Below, in pieces: positions 30,638 through 41,900 of a stretch of 64,000 nucleotides of DNA. The position numbers and the translations under genes were made by a program. Under the pieces are notes generated by a model. That model had not been told where the DNA came from. It saw nothing but the letters and a program-made list of their open reading frames with translations, and searched no databases. Origin of the DNA: Picochlorum sp. 'celeri' (Eukaryota > Chlorophyta > Trebouxiophyceae); NCBI GenBank assembly GCA_010909725.1, contig JAACMV010000022.1:310001-374000 (forward strand), given 5' to 3'. The first letter of the stretch is position 1; every line of letters begins with the position of its first letter.

Positions 30638-30832
30638 CATCCGGTCAAGGTATCTCTTTGATGGGATCATGCATGCCTTGCATAAAAGATGGAGCAAGAT
30701 TTCCTATCGGTCGTGATCATCATCATCCCCTCCTCACGGGGGATTCAGATCATCCTCCTCCCGCAACCTTTCATCGCCAACTAAACTACTTTAAAATTGA
30801 TATTTTGTCATCAGATTCCGCTGGGGTATACC

Positions 30833-31676
30833 ATGAACGCGCTCACGTGCAACACCAAACCAAGTGTCACAGGAAGACTCGCCTCATCCAGAGCGCGTAC
30901 AGTCTGCAAGGCTCAGCCTAAACAATACATCCTTGCAGATGTTATTGATGGAGTGAAACAGGCTGCGTTGATCGCCACTGCTGCCGGAGCACTGTCATTG
31001 GTACGTTCATGTCATGATTCTTTCAGACTGTTCTCATACGATACGATACCATGTCTCATATATGTATGTATAGGCACAAACCGATGCTGTCTTCGCAGTC
31101 GCAAAGCAGAACACAGCCTACGAAGAGCAGCTCTTGTCTGCGATCAGGTCACGTACAGGAAAGGACGACGTCCTTCCATCTCTGACAGCAAGTCCAAAGG
31201 TTGAGGCTCCAAAGGAGACCAAGAAGGTAGAGACACCTGCTCCAGTCCCACAAAAGCCTGTTGCGGAGACCCCACGGCCATCTATTGGTGGAAAGGAGGC
31301 ACCAGCAAACGCTCCAACTATCAAGGGTTTTGATGCTGCTCCAGCAGCCCCTGCTCCACAGAAAGCATCCGCTCCAGCAGCAAAGGCTGTCGAGTCTGAC
31401 GGTTCAGGTATGTTTTATGTTTTTGATGCATCAGAAGTATTTAGGCATGCCATCACATGTGTTTTCTCTGCAGATAATAAGAATGCAATTGTTCTTGGAG
31501 GCATTGTTCTGGTTGCTGTGGCTGGCGTGGCTGCCGCTGGGGGAGGAAACAGTGACGAAGGGTCTTCTCCAGCAGCAGCACCGGCTGCTGGGGGAAGCAG
31601 CTCGGATGTGCCACCAAATGTGGCTGAAGCCAGGGCATGGATTGCTGCATGGAAAAAGAAGCATGGAAAAGCCTGA
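30833..31676 (+). CDS. Probable thylakoid membrane protein, Ala/Pro-rich, unknown
   Basis: Three exons (30833..31000, 31074..31407, 31474..31676) join to 234 residues. The start MNALTCNTKPSVTGRLASSRART looks like a plastid transit peptide; a short hydrophobic segment (AALIATAAGALSL) ends exon 1. Exon 2 is a Pro/Ala/Lys linker. Exon 3 begins with a membrane helix (IVLGGIVLVAVAGVAAAGGG) and ends VAEARAWIAAWKKKHGKA, an amphipathic tail. The family is not recognised. All junctions keep frame (donors GTACGT and GTATGT). Confidence 0.65.
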
Positions 31677-32054
31677 GCGAAATGAAGTAGAAGACGATGA
31701 TGACTCTGATTATTGCAATGTAATAATAGAATGTTTTTTTATGGACCGTAGACTATCACAATGCATGGCAATCGTACATGCAACAGGTGGTTTTTTGGTG
31801 CAGTGAATCTGATGACCATGTGGTCCTGATCTGAGAACCTCAGATGAGCGAGATTCGCACATGTACGGTGTCGGCAGATTTCGATCGCTCAGTCATTTAA
31901 TGTTGATTTATTTTTTCTTATTTTGTGTAAGAGGGAGTGAACAATCAAGTAATCGCGTTCTTCAGGTCTTTGAACGGGACAGGACATTTTTTCTTTGTTG
32001 TCCATGAGATTGCCTTGCAAGGCCATTGATTGATTGGTATCGCGCTCAATAAAA
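31677..32054. other. Intergenic region, nothing recognised
   Basis: Contains the 3' UTR of the Ala/Pro-rich gene and the promoter of the kinase gene. No gene or structure stands out. Confidence 0.5.
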
Positions 32055-33752
32055 ATGATGAAAAATGCGCCTAGAAGCACTGCTGGAGGGAGGAATGCGG
32101 AAATGATGCTTGGTAGAAGAATCTCTACTCGTGGAAGTGGGCAACAGCGGTATAGAGTGCAGGCATTCAACCCGATTCTTGGTGGTAACCTGCTGAGTAT
32201 GGCTGATGTGTCGACGGAGATTGGTGATGCTGCTCCATCAGAGGTTTTGGATGCTGGATTGGATATAGGCACTGGGGTGCCTGATCCCTCTCCAGTTGTG
32301 GATATGCAGAGTCAATTTGCATCGGTAGGTATTACAGAGGCACTGTCGAATATGAATTTGGAGGATATGCTGTCGGACGTTGTGGATTTGGTTCCTTTTG
32401 AACCACTTCAGGGATTTGTGTCCATGGTTGGTCATGATGTTATTGGTCTTGTGACGCTGCACCCATCTGTGTTGGGAGTGCTGCGGATCGTGGGGTTGTA
32501 TTATTTTATCTTTGCCCGTCCGAGTCCATTGGCAGCGATTCTTGATTTTTACATTTTTGGACCTGTGAGTAAACTCTTGGGAGGCAGGTTTTCTGAGAAT
32601 GACTTTACTCTCAGAGATAGGCTGGGCAATGGCAATTATGGTCAAGGTAGGAATGATGTTTTTTTGGATCGTCTTATTACAAAATACATGATATGATTGA
32701 CATTATTGTACCTACACATGTGTATGCATGCAGTGTATGAGGGTCTGAGAATGGCAAAGAGTGGGGTTCCTGATTTGAAGACTCCAGAGTTGACTCCAGA
32801 ACAGAAATCTCGTAGAGTTGTGCTTAAAAAGACGAATTTAGATGCAGCAGGAATTCGAAGTAATTTCCTGAGTTCTGGAACAATGGCTCGGGGAGCTGCA
32901 GAGACTGGTGCTGTTGAAGATTACATGTGTAGAAGGATTTCTGTCCACCCCATTGTCAAACGATATTGTGCAGAATATCTTGGAAATTTCATTGCGGAGA
33001 CATATCAGGGGAATTTCACGGCAGGATCGCAGTGGTTGATTTGGAAATTTGAGTCTGATTCCACCCTTGGGGATGCATGTGCCGGGCTCTTGGGCCCTTT
33101 TCCTGAATGCCTTGGCCCAATTATATTGGGTCAAAGAAAATCAGATTCTCTCGGAGAGAGTGACCCAGTGAAGCGCGATGCACTCATCATTAAAGGTGTC
33201 ATGTACAAGATATTCAAGGCGCTAGACAAGATGCACTCCCTTGGCATTGTGCATAGGGATGTCAAACCTGAAAATATTCTCATTACAGGGAAAGGAGACC
33301 TTAAGATTATCGACTTTGGAGCAGCATGCGATCTCTCTACAGGAATAAATTTCAACCCACTCTATGGAATGCTTGATCCACGATATGCTGCCCCGGAAGA
33401 AGTAGTCATGCCAAAGACATTCCCAAGACCACCTCTTCCTTTCTTGGCATCCCTATTGGCTCCTCTTGCGTGGACATATGGTAGACCAGATTTGTTTGAT
33501 ACATATAGTGCAGGAGTAACCATGGTACAAATGGCTGTGCCGCAGCTCAGAACCAAGCAGGGGCAGAGCGGATTTAATAAAGCGCTGGCTGCATGTGACT
33601 ATGACTTGGCCCGCTGGAGGGCCGTGTCTCCATCCGCACAGCGATGTGACTTTGAAATATTAGACCGACAAGGAGGAGCTGGTTGGGATTTATGCTGCAG
33701 CCTTGTGAAAGAGAAGAATAGTCTGAACAGAGGACGGCTGTCTGAGACATAG
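32055..33752 (+). CDS. STN7/STN8-class thylakoid protein kinase (STN8-like)
   Basis: Exons 32055..32646 and 32734..33752 give 536 residues; the intron splits the glycine loop (LGNGNYGQ / VYEGL). A transit-like start is followed by one membrane region (LRIVGLYYFIF, about residues 145-175). Kinase motifs: HRDVKPENIL and DFGAACDL, then the family-specific LDPRYAAPEEVVMP, PDLFDTYSAGV and YDLARWR. No cysteine occurs before the kinase domain, so the lumenal Cys pair that controls STN7/Stt7 is absent, which points to STN8. The protein stops at RGRLSET, just where relatives continue about 30 residues further. Confidence 0.85.
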
Positions 33753-34052
33753 GTACTTTTTGCCTGAATTGTAGCTGTACATGTTCATTCATAGATTCAT
33801 ACATTCTATGGTATTGTAACAAATGTATCGTCCTTCCTTTCGCACATGTATGGAGCAATGCCTATTTTTTTTCACAAGTCCCTACATGAAAAAGACAAAG
33901 TGGCGTTATCAATCCCATACGAGTATTGGTTGACTCTGTCCATCATGCGAGACTCTATATATCAACTCAAATGCGACCAAGTACACTGCTTTTCATTGTA
34001 TTATATTTGATTGTATTTAATTAGACCTGCATTGTACCGATATTACTCACCT
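33753..34052. other. Intergenic region, nothing recognised
   Basis: AT-rich, with no protein-like frame; presumably kinase 3' UTR and the promoter of the secreted SNase-like gene. Confidence 0.5.
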
Positions 34053-34493
34053 ATGGCTTCCTTCCTCTCTCTCGCTGTTGTAGTGGTTCTCACGCTCGCT
34101 CTGCAAACTGCCCGAGTTCTGGCACAAAGCGGGTATGTCGTCCGTGGAAATGCTCGAGTTATCAATGGAAACACTGTAGTCGTCGATGGAACCGAGGTCA
34201 CCTTGTCAGGAGTGGAACTTGTGGACGACTTTTCGTCGCAGGCAACCAAGGCCCTCAAGAGGAGAATCAGCAAAAGCAAAAAGTCGGTTGGATGCATGGT
34301 TGACGGAAACTGGTCAGGTAAAAATTGGGCCTACTGCGGGGATCCAAATAAAAAGTCGTCTCGTGACATAAAAAAGACTTTGAATGCCTGGATGGTTCGT
34401 TCCGGAAATGCCAAATCTGACAAGAGCTGGGGTCTTTTTGACGCTGAAGAGAGACAGGCCAAGCGCAAGGGCAAAGGACTGTGGAAGAACTGA
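34053..34493 (+). CDS. Secreted SNase-like fold protein, catalytic residues lost
   Basis: From ATG 34053 the product is 146 residues with a signal peptide (MASFLSLAVVVVLTLALQTARVLAQ). The staphylococcal-nuclease barrel is recognisable: RVINGNTVVVDGTEVTLSGVEL aligns with the usual R-V-x-D-G-D-T ... R-L-x-G-I-D-x-P-E, followed by two Cys (CMVDGN, YCGD) and the ending EERQAKRKGKGLW. The metal-binding Asp of the first motif is Asn, the Arg before L-x-G is Thr, and the Asp-Glu pair after it is not conserved. It is therefore probably a non-catalytic binding protein. Confidence 0.75.
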   Translation: MASFLSLAVVVVLTLALQTARVLAQSGYVVRGNARVINGNTVVVDGTEVTLSGVELVDDFSSQATKALKRRISKSKKSVGCMVDGNWSGKNWAYCGDPNKKSSRDIKKTLNAWMVRSGNAKSDKSWGLFDAEERQAKRKGKGLWKN

Positions 34494-34733
34494 TACAAGC
34501 ATTCTTTTGTTGCATATAGATCATGTAAAGTTGTTTTTTGTACCAGGCATGGTATCAAGGATGACACCCTATGAGGGGTCCATCCAATATTGTTGAAACT
34601 GCTGTCACATGTACAGTGGTTCTGGCAACACGGGATGGGTTGGAAGAGCCGAGATGGTCATATGTGTACTGGCAGATACTTTACAGCAGCGCATACTTTC
34701 TTGTTATACTTTAATATTTCATGTCTGTTGAAA

Positions 34734-37311
34734 ATGACCGAAATACGCTACTTTTGTAGCATATCATGGGTTGTGCTGCTCTTCCTGAGCACGTCTGTTC
34801 TGGGTGTACCAGTCCATAAAATCACGACATCTGGGCCCTCGTGTAGTGTTCCAAGTCCATCTGCAACTCCAAAGGATATAGAATGTGCACCTAATACAAC
34901 TGCAACGCTAGAAGATGCGAGAGCTCTGGCCTGGAAGTATGCGCCGGTTTTGAAGTTCCACCCTTTGGAACCGTATCATTTACAGGTGCGTTTACGATGG
35001 CATTCATGAAGATACTATAGTTTTGAGGATTTAATGATATTGAATGCAGGATATGGATGTATGGTACAACGCATCGACGATATTTTTGACGGATTTCAAA
35101 CCGTACCCAAACTCCACCTACAACTATATCCTGGCGAATATGACCAATGAAGCATTGTTGGGCCCAAAGACGTTTGCATCGATCCTGAATTCGACAAAAT
35201 TAACTCAAGAGGAGCGAGATGCAATTATTGTTGGGGCGCCTTTCGATGCAGATGGTAGAAGCACTGGGAAAATCTTTTACACAGTGACCGACTACTCCGA
35301 TTCTCTCTGGTTGTACAACTTCAATCTGTTCTACTCATGGAATGGGTGCTCGAATCAGGCAGTTGCTCTGAGCTTTAATGGAACCGAAGATGTGCAGCAA
35401 TATCTCATGTGTCCCACAGGAGTGCATGAAGGTGACTTGGAAAGGATGTCCATGCTTGTGTGCAAAAGCGATCAGAAAATCAAGCAAATTGCCTACTCAC
35501 AGCATGCATGGACAGAGGTTCGCGACTGCCAGCAGGATGGGCAATGCTTATTTGATGAGGAAACTGGGAATCCAATATCATATGTTGCATTAGAGGGACA
35601 TGGAAATTATCCAGAGAACAGTCAACTCCATGTCTATTTCTACCAAGGAAGTTCCATTCAAGGACGGGGTGGATTTGATAACATTGGCGGTATCTATATT
35701 GGGGATAGAACAGGAGATGACTTAAACCGAACATTTATTCCCACGCAGAATAATATAGTGTACATTCCTCCGAGTTGGGCAATCATGGAAGGATATGATG
35801 GTGTGGTCTATGATGAGTGGGAATGGGCAGTGTATCCAGGTAATTGGGGAGCACCTCTACGAAGCGCACCACTCACGATCTTCTGCTTCAACGAGAATGC
35901 AACACAGTATGTAGAGTGCAACAGTAACTCGACAACTATTGAGGCTATCAAAACTATTGCTGATGTGCTGGGACTTTCCAAAACTGTTGACGGCCAAGAA
36001 GGCATTGGTAGCTATGCTATTCAGACCGTCTCGAATACTTCAAGAGTCGGATACCCTGATATAACCGGCCCTCTATTTAGAGCATTTACATACCAATTTG
36101 TGGGTTCAACATCTGCTCCAATCTTGTCGGATAATATCACAGAGTTAGTTTGCCCAAATGACCAGGTCACTCTTGCCACAATCCCACAGGATGCCCAGTT
36201 GAATGCCAGTGTTGACACGCTCATTTCCTATTTAGTTGGGATAACGATCGGGACATTTGTGTTCTCAATTATACTAATCATTTTGTTGGCGTTGCCTCTT
36301 ATTTTAGACAAGACATCAGGCCTGAGACAGCTTGCTACTACGCAGGCCAACAAATTGATCTTCTCATCTGGGGATTGTAGTGACAAATCAGGCCGGGATC
36401 CCAAGCCTGATGGCACGATGACACAAGAAAAAGATGAAGTAGCAAACAATGCATTGAAAGGAGCAGCATCCACAGTTTCCTCAAAAAGTTCGCTGTACAT
36501 CACTGTCAACCCTGTTCTATCACCAAATCAGCTCAGGAGACTGGTTGTATGGGGATTTTTCGCAACAGCTCTCTTCATTGGAGGCATCGTCGTCTTATCC
36601 ATCGGATTAAGCGCCATGTTTAACAACTCAGTGCTGACCGTGGCAGCGGATACTTTGCGACAGAGTTCCCTCGTGACCACGCTAAACTGGCTGACGACGG
36701 GTGTTATGATCTTTGTCTTGGTATGCGATGTGGTGATGTTTACCCTCATCTTTCTCTTCAATGAAAAAGTGATTCAATTTGGAAAAATACGTATTCCAAA
36801 TCCATTAGGAGGTATCACGTGGATCATGAGTAAAGGATATGCGATTTTATCTTTCATGATTGGTGTCATTGCCCTCATCATTGCCCTTTCTGCAGTGTTA
36901 TTTGGCTTGGGGCTTTTCATTTCCATCATTCAATTGACAGCCAGGATTGCCTGCAATACCCTGTTCAATACAAGTATTTTGGGACAAAGTCTTTCATCGG
37001 TATGCATCGAAATTGATGCCATCAATCTCAAGGTTTGTGGATGGGAAGCCCTTGAGACATGTGCCAGTGTGACAACCATGACTGTCCGCCTCATCATGGT
37101 CGGTGCCATGCTCATTCTCTGGTGCCATCTGGTATGGATGATCATCTTACTGGATTCCTTGGAAACATTCAGATCGCACCAAATCCGATTATCCAAGTGG
37201 AAAAAGGATGCATGTATCGGTGGCGATAGTGATGAATCAATTGATGATCAACAACCTGATCAGAGCAGCAATCATTCACTCCCAACTCAAGACAATGCCA
37301 TGGAACCATGA
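34734..37311 (+). CDS. Vps62-like (DUF946) multipass membrane protein
   Basis: Exons 34734..34985 and 35050..37311 give 837 residues (intron GTGCGT...ATGCAG, 64 nt). A signal peptide leads into a lumenal domain starting ALAWKYAPVLKFHPLEPYHLQ with VALEGHGNYPENS, matching Vps62/DUF946 proteins of fungi and plants. It carries many N-glycosylation sequons (e.g. NAS, NST, NRT). About five membrane helices follow from residue 475 to 790. Yeast Vps62 is linked to vacuolar protein sorting. The fusion of this domain to a multipass C-terminal half is unusual for the family. Confidence 0.7.
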
Positions 37312-37586
37312 CGATCTCGCTTTATCTTGTCCATATAGAAAACTATTCTAGATAGATATTCTCATCCTGTAATCAATCAATCAACTGATTCCGAATGTAG
37401 AAGGAGCCCGTGGCATCCTTGTCCACAGCAGCTGCAGCTAGCTGTATGCACATTTCAGAATTTAGACTCTTGGAATTAAAAAAATTCCTCCACCTTGTAC
37501 TCATGACGACTCTATTCTCGTGTCATTCATAAAGCATATCATCCTTCTGATATGTATTGTCTTTCAAGGAGACAAAAAGAAGGACT

Positions 37587-39435
37587 ATGACGACGGAGGA
37601 CGACTTTGTCGCACTGTACAGTGCACCTGAGGGAGGCTCTGATAAAAAAGCGTCAAAGCCCGTCGGTGCGACAATACAGTTGAAAGACACTGAAGATGAT
37701 GAAGATCTATTTCGACAATTATATGGGGATTCGCTCCCAGAGGAGCAGGAGGAGGAGGAGGCTGAAAAGATTTCAGAAGAAACGAATGACGTGAAAACGA
37801 ATATTGTTCTGCACCGTACGTTGGGAATTCTCAATATATGACTTTGATAAATAAAAATTCTGATGATATATGCTGTATGCAGCTCCGCAAATTCCAGATA
37901 TTCTGACCATGGCTGAAGAGGAAGAAGAAGAGAAAAAGGAGGAGGAACACGACACGCTTCCTACCAGCAAAGATGAGGATGAAGGTGATTCAGAAGAGTC
38001 TTCTTCGGATGAAGATGATCTCATGATCAATTTGGATGAAAATGCCACGGATTATGAGCCGAGTCAGTCCAAGTTTCAAAAGTCATTTCAGCCACCAGGG
38101 TTGGGTGGGGTGTCCAATGATGCAGGCTCGTCCATCCCCGGTCTCGGTGGAGCTACTGCCCGAGTCGCTATTGGAGGAATCCCACGAAGTGCTATACCAG
38201 GTTTGGCAGTGTCGTTCGCGGCTGCTGCGCAGCACCAAGCAGCACCTCGAGATCCCCGCAAAGGCGATCAGCAAAGTGTCCAGCCCATGTCCTTTCGGAT
38301 GGAGGATGCAGTATTTCCTTCTGAGTGGAAGCCTGGGTTACCCCTAAAGCTACCTGGTCAGACGCGAGTGAGTCCTGAGGAGTACAAGGAGTTTTTGTCT
38401 CTTGGGCATGGTGAGATTTTCAGTATTGATTTGGATTCTGTTATTGATGCTCCATGGAGGATTCCTGGAACTGATCCTAGCGACTTTTTCAACTATGGAA
38501 TGACCGTAAATGACTGGAAAGCGTATCAGGATCGTGTGAAGCGTTTTAGACTAGAATTTACGATGAAGGGGCAGATTCAAACGTTTGATCAGTCTCAGGC
38601 TGCAGATGCCTGGCAGCTGGGATTGCTTCCCATGGAGGAGGATGATGGTAAAGATAAATCACTGCAAGCGTCAATGCTGGATGCTAGGGATGAAAGTTAT
38701 GAGGCTTTTGTGACGAGCGAACGTCCAGAGGTATGCTTGAGTTTTGATCTTGTGATACCAGGAATGTTGTTGGTTTGCTTGTTCGTAATCTTTGACTTTA
38801 TGTTGCTATTGTAGAGAGTGTGCTGGCAGAGGTTTGGGTCTCCTTGGGATCATACGATAGTGCTGACTGGTCATGAATTGGACTTTGGCGATGGTCCCAA
38901 CAAGCCAGGGGGGTTCAATCCGAGTATGGCAAAACCCAAGCCAGGTGGTGGTATGAGGCCACACTTTTCTGGCCCTCGGCCAGGATTTCAGCAGCCTCCT
39001 CCACCAGGGAGAGGTGGTCCTCCACCTCCTCCTGGAATGGGCATGAGACCTCCGCCGCCACAGTTTATGGGAATGCAGCAACGCCAAACCCCCAAGTTGG
39101 GGCTTGGAATGGATTCTGATGAATCGAGAGGAGGGGGGCGTGGTAGGGGCCGTGGACGAGGTCGAAGGGGTGGTCGAGGCGGAAGTGAATATAATCATAA
39201 TGGACATGAAGGTAGTAGAGATGACAGATATGCGCGGAGTGTGTCTCCTCCGCGCCATAGCTCTGGTCACGGCTCAAGAGATAGGTATAGTGAACGGGAC
39301 TATAGAAGGGACGATAGAAGAAGAGATGATCGAAGAGATTACAGGCGCAGAAGAGATCGTGAGGATAGGGATCGAAGGGATTATGATAGAAGACATCGAA
39401 GTAGGTCTCCTCCGCGGGAGAGGAGACGACGCTGA
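37587..39435 (+). CDS. FIP1: Pre-mRNA 3'-end processing factor FIP1
   Basis: Three exons (37587..37815, 37883..38730, 38815..39435) join to 565 residues. An acidic N terminus (poly-Glu and Asp runs) precedes the conserved Fip1 motif DFFNYGMTVNDWKAYQDRVKR. The C-terminal exon is Pro/Gly-rich, then RGG-type (GRGRGRGRRGG), then an Arg-Asp/Arg-Ser tail, as in human FIP1. The protein tethers poly(A) polymerase to the cleavage and polyadenylation complex and binds U-rich RNA. Introns start GTACGT and GTATGC. Confidence 0.92.
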
Positions 39436-39586
39436 TAGGTATTGCATGTGCATGACTCTTTTCTGTAGCTACAGACTATGTTCCAGCATTATGCTGGTTT
39501 ATATAGGTTGAGGAAAATGTCAGCTTTCTACTTACATAGTCATGTCAATTCTTGTGTTGCTCGTACCTATTGAATTAGAAAAATCT

Positions 39587-41251
39587 TTAAAGGTTGTGCT
39601 GATCTTGATATTTTTCACGGCGGCGAGCATATTCTGCTAGTATTGCTTGTAATCTTTCTAGCCGTTCCTGTTTTGTCTCTTCCTCTGATTCGTGTTCTAC
39701 TTTCCCTACTTTTTCTTCCACTTCTGTTGTTGTCCCATCTAGATGTCTCTTCTCTTCTTCTCCTGCCACATCCTGTTTTGTGTCTTCACTCACTACTGCT
39801 TGCTGCTTGTCATCTTCTTTACTCTGCAATTCTACTTTCTCTTGATTCTGTGCCGCTTCCTGTAAGTTTTGAATGTCTTCCAGAGCTTTGTTTGATATCT
39901 TGTCGAGTTGAAGGTCAAGGATGCTGGCGAGAGGAGTGTCATCGTTGGTGGGAATATTCTTTTCGAGTGGTACAACTTTGTAAGATGCTACCTCTGGCTG
40001 TTTGACTGGCTCTGGCCGTTTGATTGGCTCTGGCTGCTTAATAGGCTCTGGCTGCTTAATAGGCTCTGGCTGTTTGATTGGTTCTGGCTGCTTAATAGGC
40101 TCTGGCCGTTTGATTGGCTCTGGCTGCTTAATAGGCTCTGGCTGCTTAATAGGCTCTGGCTGCTTGATTGGCTGTGGCTGTTTGGGAGGCTTTTCTGGGA
40201 CTTTGATCCGATGGTACCCAAACGCCTTCTCGAAATCATCAACCATATTCTCATTCACAGCATGAATCACATTTTCTTCATGCTCTGAGAAAGATCTCTT
40301 GAAATACGTGATACCATCAACAAGCTTGGATAGCTGAAATCCACTCTCTCCACGAGCCACATGGCCACTGTAATCACTTTTTGTGCGCACCACGCCCTCT
40401 TTCAGAGGCCATCCGGTCATTGTCGCTATCCTCCATACATAATGCTCTTGGTGTATCGGCAGCACATTATCCTCACTGTGGACCATCATGATACAATCTG
40501 TGAGTTCTGCTGCTTTCTCAAGATAATTGCAGTATTTCTCCTTCCTCATCACCATGAGATTCTCGAAGTGATATTGCCCAACATGGTCCCCTTTGTGCCA
40601 CTCAGTTCCAACAAAAGCAGCTGGATTGCCTCTGTTCTTCTCCTGAGGCCCACAATTGTAACACTCCTTCAACATACTCCGTGTATAGTCATATGGATTT
40701 TTAATGGAAATAATTGATAATCCCTTCTCATACGTCCCATTTTTCTGTATCTCATGCTTATGTTTATTGATACCAAAATCAATATTCGCTGTATCTTTCG
40801 CCAGACCTGTCTTGTTGAACACCAACTCGAAATTCCTGACTGCCAAATGTGCTGCGAGGTTGGTAGCACTGTGACGTTCACCCAACATGTGTATCCTCGG
40901 TGAAATAGCCATCTGTGTCTGATTCGTCACCTTGTTCAGAATAGGATACACCTTGTTGCGACACGTTGTGAACACTTCTTCTGGAATGTTCAGATTGCAA
41001 GCAGCATTTATAGCACTCAGGTCAAACATGGGTTGAAACACAAACTCCTCAGTTTTCCTTGCGCCTTCTTTGACGCGAGATTCATGAAGGGGACTCAAAA
41101 TTACGTATTCATTTCGCTTAGGCACCGCCAATAAGATACAAATCAAAGTCAGAAGCAGCAGCAAGCTCAGAGTCAACGTGCGAGCAATGCCGTTCCAAAC
41201 ACGCGTGCTCATTTCCCCACGTCTGGCTTTCTTGAGGGGCATTACTTCCAT
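39587..41251 (-). CDS. Type II membrane sulfotransferase-like protein with hexapeptide repeats
   Basis: Single exon, 554 residues. A signal anchor (TLTLSLLLLLTLICILLAV) follows a short basic tail. The lumenal domain has MLGERHSATNL, resembling the GxRxSGTN PAPS-binding loop of sulfotransferase-like proteins, and IISIKNPYDYTRSM, resembling the 3'-phosphate-binding strand. Residues about 360-425 are ten tandem PEPIKQ/R hexapeptides, then an acidic, Gln/Lys-rich coiled region. Substrate is unknown; Golgi sulfation or another transfer is the likely role. The repeat DNA is listed separately. Confidence 0.6.
   Translation of the reverse strand: MEVMPLKKARRGEMSTRVWNGIARTLTLSLLLLLTLICILLAVPKRNEYVILSPLHESRVKEGARKTEEFVFQPMFDLSAINAACNLNIPEEVFTTCRNKVYPILNKVTNQTQMAISPRIHMLGERHSATNLAAHLAVRNFELVFNKTGLAKDTANIDFGINKHKHEIQKNGTYEKGLSIISIKNPYDYTRSMLKECYNCGPQEKNRGNPAAFVGTEWHKGDHVGQYHFENLMVMRKEKYCNYLEKAAELTDCIMMVHSEDNVLPIHQEHYVWRIATMTGWPLKEGVVRTKSDYSGHVARGESGFQLSKLVDGITYFKRSFSEHEENVIHAVNENMVDDFEKAFGYHRIKVPEKPPKQPQPIKQPEPIKQPEPIKQPEPIKRPEPIKQPEPIKQPEPIKQPEPIKQPEPIKRPEPVKQPEVASYKVVPLEKNIPTNDDTPLASILDLQLDKISNKALEDIQNLQEAAQNQEKVELQSKEDDKQQAVVSEDTKQDVAGEEEKRHLDGTTTEVEEKVGKVEHESEEETKQERLERLQAILAEYARRREKYQDQHNL
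39992..40182 (-). repeat. 18-bp coding tandem repeat, about 10 units
   Basis: Units like GGCTCTGGCTGCTTAATA (plus strand) encode PEPIKQ on the minus strand. Arg replaces Lys-Gln ends at units 4 and 9, a spacing of five units, so a 90-bp higher-order block appears to have been duplicated. The opposite strand is also open through the array and would encode an L-I-G-S-G-C repeat. Confidence 0.9.
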
Positions 41252-41900
41252 TAAATGATCTCACATTATATGCATCTGCACGAGTCGCCCGTGATGGGTG
41301 AACTATATGCTCGCTGAGGATGAAATTTCCTACGTTGACTCGATCTGGTGGTGCGCTGCGCGGGAGGATGGCTGCCCGCTTAAAAAGCCTTATTGACCGG
41401 ATGGCTTTGGGAACCAGATCCATGGATCTGTGATGCGTCACATGTGACATTGACGGCATTCTAGCATTCATGGGCCACCCAGAACAAATCATTATCGATA
41501 TATCTATGTACCTATCGCCTGTGAGACGACAATGATGGGTGCATCCCTGACGCATTGGGTATGAAGAAGAAGGGCCTCCCATGGCACTGGGGACATCTGA
41601 TGGGTGGACTGGCCTGACAGATCTCATTCATGACGCATTGGCGAATACACTCACGTCATGAATACCATCAGTAGTACAGTATGCAGATGAGAGGATAGAA
41701 TCCAGCGAGTATATGCTGTGCGGTGTTTGTCTTTCTTGTACCATCATTGGGATTTGAATCTCAATAAGAGATTTTCTGTGCTGACGTGGCTTGCCAGGCC
41801 ACAATCGATTCCGAAACCTACATAGACAATGCTGGGCAAATAGCTCGGCATTATGAATACCATGTTTAATCTGATATAAAATAACACGTAATATATTCAA
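41252..41900. promoter_or_regulatory. Divergent promoter with two adjacent palindromes
   Basis: It separates the sulfotransferase-like and GTPase-like genes. It contains CAGATCCATGGATCTG at 41415..41430 and GTCACATGTGAC at 41437..41448, both perfect palindromes 6 nt apart. Open frames on the minus strand here are not protein-like. Confidence 0.5.

Noticed and set aside
40002..40265. Plus-strand frame encoding Leu-Ile-Gly-Ser-Gly-Cys repeats
   Set aside because: It is the reverse strand of the PEPIKQ tandem array; the minus strand continues as a full protein on both sides.
41118..41627. 169-codon minus-strand frame
   Set aside because: It overlaps the start of the sulfotransferase-like gene in another frame and shows no domain or targeting feature.
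41748..41765. T-arm-like sequence GGGATTTGAATCTC, possible tRNA
   Set aside because: It is a near-palindrome; no acceptor, D or anticodon stem can be folded around it.
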